Below are positions 35,009 to 46,831 of a stretch of 64,000 nucleotides of DNA, in pieces. Origin of the DNA: Malania oleifera (taxonomy: Eukaryota; Streptophyta; Magnoliopsida; Santalales; Ximeniaceae); contig NC_080421.1 in NCBI RefSeq assembly GCF_029873635.1, positions 3,596,001 to 3,660,000 of the forward strand, given 5' to 3'. How positions within the stretch are numbered: position 1 is the first letter of the stretch; every line of letters begins with the position of its first letter. A program made the position numbers and the translations under genes. A model generated the notes under the pieces. It was given only the letters and a program-made list of their open reading frames with translations. It was not told the origin of the DNA and did not search any database.

Positions 35009-36260
35009 TATTAGGCTTTAACATATTGAGTACTATAAAATGTGAGATGAAATATTTTCCATTAAGTAGCTCAGACCCAATTTAGATCTCTAATAAAGCA
35101 AAAAAAAAAAAAAAAACTCATCGTGCCCAAAAAAACCCACCTCCATACTTTTCCCAACAAGTATATCAATGGCACAAGAAGAGTTAATGAGCATAAATGT
35201 GATTGCCAACTCCTACAAATAAGAGTGTCATAATAGACAAAATCTCAACTGGAATCAATAACTAGAATGAGCACTTGAACATTCAAGGGTTCAAGATGAT
35301 GAAAAGGATTGAAATCCCCCTTGCAACTATCATTTTATGTAGATTTGAATGAGAGAAATTTTATAACTTTTATGAACAAATAAGAGCAAGTCAATCTCAA
35401 CCAAACCCCAATAACAAAGGCATGATAATGTCTGTTGTTGGTTAAAATTTTGAATTTTACATCTACTAACTTGAAAGAAGACAGAAATTAGAAGGCCCCT
35501 TGATCCTGATAACCAATAATTAATTGGGTTCTAAAGAGACCTCGATATGATCAATTACGAAAGAAGAAGAAGAAGAAGAAGAGGAGAAGGACCAAGAAGC
35601 ATTACATAAGTATCGTTTGGTTCATAGATTGAAAAAGTAGAGTGACTTACTTGATTTCTTTCATTTCATTCCTTGCATACCTACACATTGCCAAGTATTA
35701 GTGTTACATATTACGGTTGAGCTAATGGGGCTGTTAGAATGCCAGCTCTTTTTTTTTTTTGCCCGTAAAATTCCATAGCACTTAAACACAGAAGATAACT
35801 TTATTATATATTTTTATTCTTGACTTAACTTTGTGTTTGGAAGCATAAATTTTGAAATTTGAATATGAATTTGTATAATTTTTAATAAAATATAGTATAA
35901 AATTATATTGAATTTAGGTCCCAAAATCCATGCTCCCAAACACTGCCTGATGAATTCCAGACATCTTTAATTTAATCACATTGATAGAGGCTAGCCTTTT
36001 AGAAGATGGAACAAAAAATTCTTCTGAAAGTCTGAGATACCTTCCCTATTTCCAATAGATATTTGCTTCATATTGTACAACGGGAACAACAGTATGAAAG
36101 CGAAAGAGAAGCAAGTATACATTATCAGCATTCCTCCCATGCGAATGTATACTGTCATCAGCACTCATCAGAAATGAAATACTCTAAAACCCAGACCCCC
36201 AAAACTCCAAAAAATACTCTATCTGCATCAAAGGGCACACATGTAATCAAGTATCCTTGC
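35009..36260. other. Intergenic, 3' flank of HPR1
   Basis: AT-rich spacer with a (GAA)n run near 35560-35585 and a foldback MITE (35829-35946). The bases next to 36261 should hold the HPR1 3' UTR. Confidence 0.5.
35829..35946. mobile_element. Foldback MITE copy 3 (best preserved)
   Basis: Begins GTGTTTGGAAGCATAAATTT and ends AAATCCATGCTCCCAAACAC, giving an imperfect inverted repeat of about 27 bp, with AT-rich interior. No clear target duplication. Confidence 0.7.
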
Positions 36261-39200
36261 TTACAGCTTTGAAACATGTAATCCTGTACCAAGAACAAAA
36301 TTTGCAGGTAAGTGAAGTCCCAAAAAGTTGGAAAATTCAGCAAATCTGTGTTAATAATCAATATTACCCAAGGCCTTTGCATTAACAATACTTGGACATG
36401 CAACTGGAGGTGGAGAGCTTTCATTCAGAAATGGTTCGACTTGATTTGGATCAGACCAAAGTGGATATCCTTTAATCTTCCCCTAGAGTGTGCGCAAGTA
36501 AATGATGCCAATGTATAGTTTCATTAGAGCTTGTCTTGATTAATCATTTCAAGGGATAGTACATACGAGCAGAATTCCAGTTCAAAAATCAAAAAACAAA
36601 AAAACAAATCGAGCCGCGAAATTTCTTTTTGGTATACCAGAACATTCAAAGCAGCCAGTGTTGCCATTCCTTCACGAGTCCACTGCATGAACCATAACTT
36701 AAATCGTTACCATCATTTCAAATAATTATTTTAAGAACTATGAGCAGCTTTGGTCTAAAACATGGATGATTCCATGTGTTTCTATTTGTTAGAATACCAC
36801 TTTACCTAAAAACTTAAGCTATTAGGTTGCGAGCCAACAATGTATATCAAGCTTAACACTCCCCCTCACGTGCAGCTCGACAGCACGTTGAGAGATACAC
36901 AAGCATACGATAGATAACATCCATTACAATTCTTTAAAAGGCTTTGCTTTGTAATATAAGGAAAACCTATTGATACTACCTTTGAAGCAGAGGCAATGTG
37001 AGGTACCACAATGGCATTCTTCATCTCCGCAAGCCCAGGTTTCATGCGAGGTTCATCCTAGTAAAATACCATATGATGAATATATTGCAGACAGTGTGGG
37101 ATGTGATTTTCTGCCACATATTTGAACTTCGGATAAAGGTGGGTTCGGTACCTCAAAGACGTCAAGACCAACTCGAAACATGGGATTATGTTTCAGATGC
37201 TCCACAAGAGCTACTTCATCAACCACGGGCCCTCTACTACAATTAATAAGGATTGCTTCCTGCAGAGGTAGATTTCATAGTGTTTTACAAAATAAGCTTA
37301 TATTTCCCGTTGCTCAGTACTCAAATTTAAGAAGTTTTAGCATTCACCTTCTTCATTGTTGAGAGTCTCTCTTTATTGATCAGATGATAAGTAGTTTTAT
37401 CCAGGATAGGATGAAGACTCACCTGCAAGAAGCAATAATCACAGGTAACCTGTTTCATCGAAACCAGAGTAATAGTTTAAAGACTTGTGAACGCGAGTCT
37501 CACCACATCCGCCTGCTGGAGCACCTCATCCATGGTTGCTGCTCTTTTCCAAGTGACGGGCCATTCACCACTTGCTTTCAGAAATTCTCCATAAGCTACA
37601 ATTAAACTCAAAAGATATCAGCAAAAAGGAGTTGTAATGTTCCTAAATTCACCATATTGACTCGGGCATGCCTGTAACGAACTTCTCTAGGCGTGTGGCT
37701 TGATATAGGTCATAGTATATTAGGTTCATTTTGAATCCTTCAACCTGTTACAGTAGAATGATAGAGTTACGATTCCCAAAAGAAAGCAAACACCTGAAAT
37801 CCTAATGGAGGTTCTTTCCATACTGTACTTCAACTTGTCAATCACTGAGTCCAAACACCAGAAATTATGGCATCTTTATTCTTCCAAGCATTGGACCATA
37901 CATTTGCACCATCCTGAAATTAATCATTGAGGAAACAAATCCTTTCCTCTTATTCATGGAGGTATCAAATACTAGGTTGTGTTTGCGGACATGGACTTCG
38001 GGCCTTGGTTTTGGATTTGTGTGGGTTGGAACAAAATGAAGTATAAACGCGAATCCAGAACCAAGGTCCAAATCCAAGCTCTCAAACATTGGGTTAGAGG
38101 TTTTAGTGTTATGATTTGGGTGACTTTGGACGTAGGACAACTAAATATGATTCATATTGGTAATTTTGTTCTTCAGTATGTTTTGATATAGCTTTTCCCA
38201 GAGGCTGCCTGATAATATTTTTCAAATCGGTGCATTGATTTTTTCAAATGGGAAAACAACATAAATGCCAAGAAATCCAACCACTTTAAAATGATAAGCT
38301 TAATGTTATAAAGTTCTAAAACAAAGGATGCATTTTTTAGTTAAATACCATCATTCGAGCATAAGCAGATCCAATACGACCAGCTCCAATCACACCAACA
38401 GTCTGTCCTTTAAGCAGGTTTCCCACAAAACTACCAGGAAAGCAAACCCAATTTTGCAATGTCTTATGAGAAGCACAAGAAGTTCACCCCATTTATCATA
38501 GACACAACAGCTGTGTTAGGGCACATAAATCTCAAGCCTTGGATTTGGATTTGTGTGAAAGTGAATGAAATTCAATACATTTTTGTACAGCATTTATCTA
38601 AGTCCACACAAATTCAAATCCGAGATTGAAACTTCAAGCCCCCAGTCATATGGAAAGTGTAAAATGACTAAAGGTGAGAAGTGCCATACAGATGAGGAAG
38701 CCATCCATCGTATAAGCCTCCCCGCATGAATTCATCTGCTTCAACTATTCTTCGAGCAGCTGCTAAAGAAAGTGAAGCTGCTAGCTCTGCTGTTGTCTCC
38801 GTAAGCACTCCCTAAATCACGAGGGAAAAAAAAAATCTAAAAACATTCTCTATCTCAATTACTTATGCATCAGAAAGATAAGTGCATCATTTCATTTATT
38901 TAACGTGTAAAGCACAGTATAGAACTGCATAGACGTGGTTGTAGATGTGTATACTGGTGTTTATCTAAGAACAGGGAGATGAACATGTACATGCACGCTG
39001 ATGAACCTTGAGCATACCATTGATGAGAAAATTATGAGAAGTTGATACCAGACCCTAGTGATAAGGCTGAAATAATGATATTATTGTGGTTCAATCATTT
39101 CTCACTCATATTTTTAGAAGAATATACGAATTATGAACAAACTATATTGATGCACGTATGATCATTTATGCATTTAAACAAACAGATGGCAGATATACTA

Positions 39201-40067
39201 ATACACAACTTATCTTTGTTATAGATACCCCAAAGAAGAAGAAAGGAACTCACAGGGGTGTTCCCAACTGCAACACCCCACTTGTTAGCAGCATTGACAT
39301 CTACATTGTTGTACCCAACAGCCATGTTGCTAAATGCCCTTCCTCCTGCCCTGCTCAATGCAGAGAACAACGCCTCCCCCCAGTCTTCTGTCAACTGAAT
39401 AAAAATAAATAAATGAATAAATAAACAGTCCCAATTGAACATAACAATCAATATAGAAAAATCCTAGAACACTATAACCATTACTCATGTTTTTACCAAA
39501 AAAAAAAAGTTCATAATTAATTCAAAAAGTTTCCATAAAAAAAAAATGTTCATACCCAACATAACGTAAAGAAACAAATCTTAATTTTTTTCTTACAAAC
39601 CCACTGCAAATATTTGTTTATGCATATACTTTCTCCCCAGTAGGAATTTTTTGGTGTAACTCCTCAGAGAATCAAACTTATATTTAAGAAAAATGAAGTA
39701 AAAAAAGTACCTGCCCAATCACTCCATCACACTTATCGCCAATCAGAGCAATAATGTCTTCAACTGATAAGATTGTTTTCTTCTGGGTGCAAATCTGAAT
39801 TAACCCACAAGAGTCAAAAGATTCACCGCAATTTTTCAAAAAAAAAAAAAAACAACCAACAAACGAACAGAGAAGAAGAAGAAGAGCAAGAAGAAGAAGA
39901 AGAAGAAGAAGAAGAAGAAGAAGAAAAGAAGGATTAACAATCACCTCAACCCGACAATCCTGCTGTATTAGGAGATTGATCCAGCGGGTTCCGGGCATGG
40001 GTTTGGTGCTGACCACTCTGTATTTCCCATTCGGGTTCCACACCTCGATTGAAACTGGCTTCGCCAT
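36261..40067 (-). CDS. HPR1: Peroxisomal NADH-dependent hydroxypyruvate reductase
   Basis: Thirteen exons give 386 residues, the same length as Arabidopsis HPR1. Exons in order: 39945-40067, 39711-39794, 39254-39394, 38690-38811, 38349-38430, 37672-37744, 37504-37595, 37348-37422, 37152-37259, 36980-37057, 36638-36682, 36368-36482 and 36261-36283. It reduces hydroxypyruvate to D-glycerate in leaf peroxisomes, a late step of photorespiration. Start MAKPVSIEVWNPNGKYRVVS is the family N-terminus. The D-2-hydroxyacid dehydrogenase NAD fold shows GVIGAGRIGS (Gly172, Gly174, Gly177). The catalytic triad is Arg273 (NCSRGP), Glu302 (FEDEP) and His320 (PHIASAS); its spacing of 29 and 18 residues equals that of the D-glycerate dehydrogenase Arg241/Glu270/His288. 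The C-terminus is VSKL, a type 1 peroxisome signal. All introns are GT-AG except intron 6, which is GC-AG. Looks fully functional. Confidence 0.97.
36797..36850. repeat. Short repeat in HPR1 intron 10
   Basis: Matches the segment at 34292-34345; followed by AAGCTTAACACTCCCCCTCA. Looks like the end of an older mobile element. Confidence 0.5.
37596..37671 (-). other. HPR1 intron 6, GC-AG type
   Basis: Exon 6 ends TTCGTTACAG and is followed by GCATGC. Exon 7 starts CTTATGGAGAATTTC after TTGTAG. Only the GC donor keeps the reading frame VTAYGEFLKASGE expected for the family. Length 76 bases. Confidence 0.85.
37975..38095. mobile_element. Foldback MITE copy 4 (HPR1 intron 5)
   Basis: GTGTTTGCGGACATGGACTT facing CCAAGCTCTCAAACATTGG, with GGGCCTTGGTTTTGG and CCAGAACCAAGGTCC forming a strong inner stem. 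Confidence 0.65.
38512..38645. mobile_element. Foldback MITE copy 5 (HPR1 intron 4)
   Basis: TGTTAGGGCACATAAATCTC and CCTTGGATTTGG facing CAAATCCGAGATTGAAACTT. More diverged than copies 3 and 4. Confidence 0.55.
39871..39933. repeat. (GAA)n microsatellite in HPR1 intron 1
   Basis: GAA-rich run, so CTT on the transcribed strand, ending close to the 5' splice site of intron 1 (39944). Confidence 0.85.
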
Positions 40068-40168
40068 TAGAGTGAAGTAAGCGGCTCAGTTCTAACTAGA
40101 GGATTTCTGCAATCGAAGTCCCTGACCTGAAACAGAGAGCCTCTTCGAATTTCTGGTTTTTCCGGTTT

Positions 40169-40174
40169 TTTATA
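40169..40174 (-). promoter_or_regulatory. Likely TATA box of HPR1
   Basis: GGCCTATAAAAAACC reads on the minus strand about 105 bp before the ATG. Transcription would begin about 30 bp further on, giving a leader of roughly 70-75 bases. Confidence 0.6.
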
Positions 40175-43120
40175 GGCCACGCTTGATGTGGTGAGACGCA
40201 GACTACGATAGCATACCTTTTTTCAACGAACGGGTGTGATCGATCGTTGAAAGGAATGACTTTATTTGTTGACTTGACGATCCGTGGAGGGTGCAGGGTA
40301 ATGGTGGGCTGCCGGACCATATGAAGGTGTTCTTCTCTGGATAGAGGGTGTCATTTGGGCCTCCCGTTTAGTAGAAGGATAGAAGTGGATTATGCACTCG
40401 TGGGTCGACGACACGTAATGCATCCTTCACACCAAATGACAAAACTACCCTGCTTTTGAGAAAGTTATTCAATTAGCACTTGTTTGTTATGGATATTATT
40501 ATTATTTTTTACATAATAAAGAAACAAATTATTAAAATATTTTTTTTATATTATTAATTTTTTTTTATTTCTGTCGTCATTTTTCTGCCATTTGTAAAAA
40601 AATTAAAAATCAAAATTTATGATTTTCAATTGTTTCTTGAATTTATTGTAAACAAAATTAATATTCATAAATAATTCTTTTAGATTTTATACACTTTAAA
40701 ATTCACATGAATTTAAATATAATTGAAATATATATATATATATATATAAATAATAAAGTCAACTACAAAATATTTTTACTATTTTTTGATTGTCTTGTCT
40801 CATAAAAAAGTAAATATTGAAACTATAACACTAAGTAAAATAATTATAATAATTTTTATTTTTTTATAGCATTTTTTAATAGGTATTATTTTGCAATTTT
40901 ATTATTTTTATCATATTTTTATGATATCATTTGATTTAAAGATGAAAATGAGCATTTTTAATTAATTTTAAAATTTATTTTAATTTTATAAATATTATGC
41001 AAACAAGTTGCTTGTTTCTGCTTTTAATTTTTAATCTTAATTTTTTATTTTCGTTTTTATAATTTTTTCCATGATGCCAAATGGTTCCTTAGATTGTTTG
41101 ATACATCATATTTTAAATGAGAGTTTAATTTCTAAATTTGAGTAATTCTTAACTAATAATTATTTATTCGAGTCAAAATTTTTTTTTTTACAATCACCTA
41201 AATTTTAAGAATATAATTATTACGTAAAATTTATGTGACTAGATAGTCGAATCTACTGATTTCTTGTTACAAGTGAAGATAATATGACTTCTCATTTTAA
41301 TTTTGAATTACCCAACTTACTCTGTATTGAAAAATATAAATATTTGAAGAAGTTGGATTACTAACAATCGTTAAAATCGACATTTGGAGAGGTTGTATCA
41401 TTAGAAGTTAATATTTGACTTTAAGAAAATAAATTCACTTGTATTCTCTCGCCCACACAAATATATTCTTATCAACAATTCGTCACTAGGGGACTAGAAC
41501 CCTATTTCCCTTTTGCGAGCAAATATGTAAGCCATTAAGATAGTTAAAGCTATGAACTAATCAAATTATTTGTAAAAACTTATAATTGCTTATTTGTGTT
41601 CATCTATTTGTATAAGTAAATAATTGATAAGTTTATTTTTTAGATTAGCTTAAAAAGCGATTTGAATCTAAATAATGTTAAACTCGACTCATTCAAAGTC
41701 ATGAATTTATTTAGACTCATTTCTAATCTCAAATAAGATTCTTCTAAAATCTTGTTGACGAACTCATTTAAATATTGAGATAGGACTGACAATAAAAACA
41801 ATTGCAATCCACTTAATCTTATACTTTGCTTTTCTTCGTCTTATACTCCTTCCCTAATCATTGAATGTTCAATTCAACCTACACTTTACTATTTACTCTC
41901 TACTTATGTCTACATATATTTATTCCATAAATTTATCGAATTGAATTAAATTTAATTTAGTTTTAGTATTGACTTTGGCTTAAACTCAATTAATATTTTA
42001 ATGAACAAGTTTGGACAATTATATTTAAGCTCAACACATGTTTGGACTCGCTTAAAAATTTAATTCACAAACTTAAACATAAAATAAAAATGAGCTCCGA
42101 CCAACTTAATTAGTTGAGATTTAATTTATATTTTAATGAACAAGTTTAAACAAGTATATTCATTTTCAGTTAAACTCAATTTGAATTAAAATTTAACAAA
42201 AAATGCAATAATGTGAATTAGATAGTTTTCAAAAGAGTAAAAATTATAAGATTAAGTTATCTAATTAGATCATATTTTAGATAATCAATCAATTTTTTAG
42301 ATTTTTAGTAATTTCCGACTAATGTTTATCTACTCAAGTAAAGTTTTTCTACTATTATTCAACTTACCCTACCTTTGAAAGTATACTTTAATGTCTTAAA
42401 TTTGGATAATATATAAAATAGAATTACATTAATTTTCATTGAATTCCACACGAATCTAATTCTAAGAACACAAATTTATATTTCTAACTCAATCTTAATA
42501 TGAGAATTAATTTTGCTTCTTGTTCCTTCTTATATTTTTTGTTAGTGCTCGTAGCTATTTCGCTTTAGGATCTTAACACTAAATTTAGTATTGCTAACAA
42601 AAAACACTTTTTAAAATGTAGGGCTGCAAATTTTTTTGAAAAAAAAATTTATAAACAAAAATATTAATAAGAGAGAATTTATGGACTTGATTAGTTATGA
42701 AAAATATTTTATATTTTTCTTATTTTTAAATTTTCAAAGAGTTATACAAATGTAAGCATGTTTATTTTTCAATACTTGTATTTAGAGAAATAGAATATAA
42801 ATAATTCGACTAGTTATGAAAATAAATTTTATTTTTTATTTTTAGATTTTGAAATAGTACCAAAATCATTTATAAAAAAATTATCTAAAAACTATAAATT
42901 TAGAACATAATGGATGTTTTTCAACTTTCCTATTTTGATTTTTAAAAAACTAAAAAAATAAGGCTATATTTTTGTGATTGTTTGAAAATCGAAAATGGAA
43001 AGTAAAATATTTTCCACATGTAAACTATGTCTAAAAACTTATTGTTTTCCAACTATTTATACAAATGTAGAAAAAAAAATAAGCTGAATTTTTTTAATTT
43101 ACTTTTTACCACAACTAAAA
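40175..43120. other. Intergenic region upstream of HPR1
   Basis: The first 300 bp hold the HPR1 promoter. Beyond about 40480 the DNA is extremely AT-rich with no supported gene. A stretch with CTCGA/TTTGAA words at about 41640-42110 resembles an old repeat also hinted at 32570-32900. Confidence 0.5.
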
Positions 43121-43326
43121 GTGAATGGTAATAGAGATGTGTCTCGGGAGTCGGGTTATCCAAACGTCCAACTGATGCATAGAAGTCATGTCTTCATCAA
43201 GACTTTACCCTAATCAGCAAAATTTAGGGGCGGAGGACGCTGATTCATAGATTTGGTGCCGCAGTAGGGGGTCCGAAGGGCTCGTTGGTGGCTGAATTTC
43301 CTATGTAATCAAATAAATAAATAAAT
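43121..43326 (+). mobile_element. tRNA-derived SINE, copy 3, 3' part only
   Basis: GAATGGTAATAGAGATGTGT to CTATGTAATC aligns with the last 200 bp of the SINE at 21200-21536, followed by an (AAAT)n tail. The tRNA-like head is missing. Confidence 0.75.
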
Positions 43327-44551
43327 GGACTTAATTAGTTTCAACACAAAATCTACCAATACTACTACTCTTGTAAAATATTTTGTGCAGTCATGGTCCT
43401 CACATATTCAACATATCATGCGCATATTATTAAAGTTGTAAAATTCCGCTAATATACCTACCTTAAATCCTATATCTTTCATCAGATGTGAAAATATGTC
43501 TTATTCCGATTATCATTCTATGCAGAAATGGAATTCCCCCTTTTATCTATATTTGATTATTTACTTTTACTCTGGAATCAAATTATGTTGCCTAAAAATA
43601 CAGTATTTATTATAATGCAATAATTTATATTGATATAATATAGTATATATATTACATAAATTTTAAAAATAATAGTGATATTATAATATCATTATTAATA
43701 TTTAAAATATTATAATTTATTTTAATATAAATATTAAATCATCATTATTAAAATTTTTATCATATATAATAATCTTATAGCATATTAAAATTAATAGAAC
43801 AATATTAAATGTTAAATATTAAGATATACTTGTAATATGAATATTAATTTTTTATATTATTATTTTTAATCTTGAAAAATTTAAATTAAATTAAATGTTT
43901 ATTATCATCAATTATAAATATATAATAATAAAATTTTAAATGATATAGTATATAAAAATATTTAATACCTGCATATATATATATATATATATATATTATA
44001 ATATAATAAGATATATACTGCATAAATATAACAAATAATATTAATATAATACTATATAATATAATATAATATAATACAATATAAAATTGCATAAATCTAA
44101 AAAATAATATTAATATTATAATATCATTGAATATAAATATATAATAGTATTTTTTATATAAAATATTTTAATCATTATTATTAATATTTAGAGTATATAT
44201 AATAATATTATAACACATAAAAAGTAATAGAATAGTATTAAATTATAGAATACTATAATATAATTGTGGTTATTATTATGTATAACCTTAAAAGAAAATA
44301 AAATATTAATTATTAATATCATTATAAAAATATATAATAAATATTAATATTGATATAATATATAAAAAATAATAAAATACTATTGTGTAATAAAAGATGA
44401 CACTATGGTGATTGTTTTACTATATTATTATTTTATATTAAATAATAAATTATATTATAGTATTATAATGCATGAGATTTTTATTTATATTTAATAAAGT
44501 ATATCTTAAAAAATAATACTTATAAAATATAAGATAAAATATAATATTAAT
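43327..44551. other. Extremely AT-rich stretch
   Basis: About 1.2 kb; from about 43600 it is almost only A and T, with ATAATATTA-like words and a (TA)n tract near 43972-43996. Looks like simple low-complexity DNA. The Gypsy element inserted at its right end. Confidence 0.6.
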
Positions 44552-44556
44552 AATAT

Positions 44557-46831
44557 TATAATAACCAAAAAAATAATAATAATAATGGTTATTTAGTTAG
44601 TATCAAAATGAAAGTGTTTATCTATTAGGATCCTTGATTCCATATTTGATGCCTAAGAAAGACTTTGTCTAAGCGAGTGCTCAGAGACCATTGCGGCTCA
44701 ATCACTCCCTGGAGGTCAGCTTGGTCAAAATGAAATTTCATAAGATAAACAGAGTAGACACTATTTATATACGTAAATAAGTACATAAAATAATGTTTTG
44801 ACTCACATAATTTATAGAAATATATAATAAAATAATAATAATATAAGTATCCTATGTGGGGCCCACATGAGTCCCGAAGCCCTGTGGAGGTTTACACGAG
44901 TCTCGAAACTGTGTATGACTCATAAAATCGTATGAGGATTATTGGAATTACGTAGGATCCATTTGAATCTCGAAGTTGTATGGGGCCCACATGAGTTTTC
45001 AAATTTTAAATTTAATTCTTATTCAAAAATAAATAATAAAATAAATAAATACTAAAAATAGTTTAAAAGTAATAATAATGATAATAATGATTAAGAAAAA
45101 TAATAAAATAATTAATTAACTAATTAATTAATTAATTAGGTAAGTGATTAATTAAAAATTTATTTAATGGGAATGGTGGCAAGCACTCCCACATGGCCTC
45201 CATCCCCATCTCATATTCAACCCATACCTTACCCATTCTTTAATTTTTAAAAATTATAATTTCACCAATCTCCCCACACTTTTATAAATTTCATTTCTTC
45301 TCCAAAATTTTCCTATAAATAGGAAGCTTTTAACCTTCATTTTTTATAACAATTTTTCCAAGGAAGAGAATGATTAGTGAGTGAAAGAATTTGTGGTGGA
45401 GAGTGAATTTTTGAGTAAGTTCTCACTCATCCACTCTTTCCGATCTCATTTCTTAGAAATAATTATTGTGTTCGTGGCACAAAATAAAAGAAAAAGGTAA
45501 GTAAATTTTGATTATGTTAGTTTTTTTAATTTAAAATTAATACCCGAATTTATTTTATAAGTAAATTTCAATTATGTTAATTAGTATCATAAAATTTCCA
45601 TGAGTTTATTTTTACGCATATTTAATTATCCCAGTTCTATCTTTAATATACTTGCATCCATTTTTGGGTTAAGAAATGTTCTAATCTTCTCGGGTAAATT
45701 TTCAGCATTTTTTTCTATTCAAAAATAAAATTATATATATTTTTAATACAAAAATTGTGTGGCATGAGTTTATTTTTACGTTGTATTTTTTTTTTTTTTT
45801 TATGAAAATATGAGTAAAGATGAGATTTTCAAGATATTTTTTTAAATTACATAAATTATAATAAGATGCTTTTAAGACCCCTTATGGCAATGAAAGTTCA
45901 AAGTTACAAATGCTCGGTACCGCAACTTAAAGTTTAAACGGATCAGAGTGCACTCACACTGTTTACATAATGGTTATTTATGTTAGTGGATTTCTCCTGA
46001 GTGCACACCTGATTCCGGATCAGGACTTAATAAGGAAAATCTCACTTAAAGTTTACGTACGTTGATTTAGTTTGGTCAATCAGCCAGTTAAGTCCAGTTT
46101 TCGAACCGCACAACCTAATCATGGGGGTAAACATGACTTACAGCAAACAGGCCTAAGGGTGATTTTTACAATATATGTTTATACATATTTAATTACGTGT
46201 ACAAAGTTACTGATTATTTGAAAAAAAAAATGTATGTTTACATAAAAAGGATCATTCTGGTGCTTAAATGACGATCTAATGAAAAAGTATAAGGAAAAGT
46301 ATATGCATATTTATCATTAAATATTTTTACAGTTTTAAAGTTAAAATTTTAATTTAACAGTTATAATATATGATTATAAAATTTTATTATTGTAATTGAT
46401 GGTAAAAGTTTTATGTAGTAATTCTTAAATTTATATTTATTCTAGAAGTAATTTTGAAGTTATAGTATTAAATATTATTTTACGAATTTTTTTTTAAAAA
46501 ATCTCATTTTGGACACTCACTAATAATAATCTTATTTACTTACTGAGCGTCATCTCACTCCAATCATATTTTTATTTTAGATAACTCTGAAATGCATGTC
46601 GAAAATCAGGCTTAGCAAGCATGCGGGTGGGGATAGAAAAATAAAGATTGATTAGAAATATTAGTATGATGCCCGATATTTATACTTGTGTAATTTTTCT
46701 TCTTTTGGAATAAATAATTGTAATATTGATAATTAGTGTTATGGTTTAATAATAATTGAATTTATTTACTTCCGCTGTAAATCAATGGTAAAAAGTAAAT
46801 ATCTCAGACCCTTCGGGGTTGGGGTGTTACA
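44557..46831 (+). repeat. 5' LTR of the Gypsy element
   Basis: 2275 bp, ending GGGGTTGGGGTGTTACA. Contains the shared module TTACTGAGCGTCATCTCAC (about 46540) and ACCGCACAACCTAATCATGG. Confidence 0.92.
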
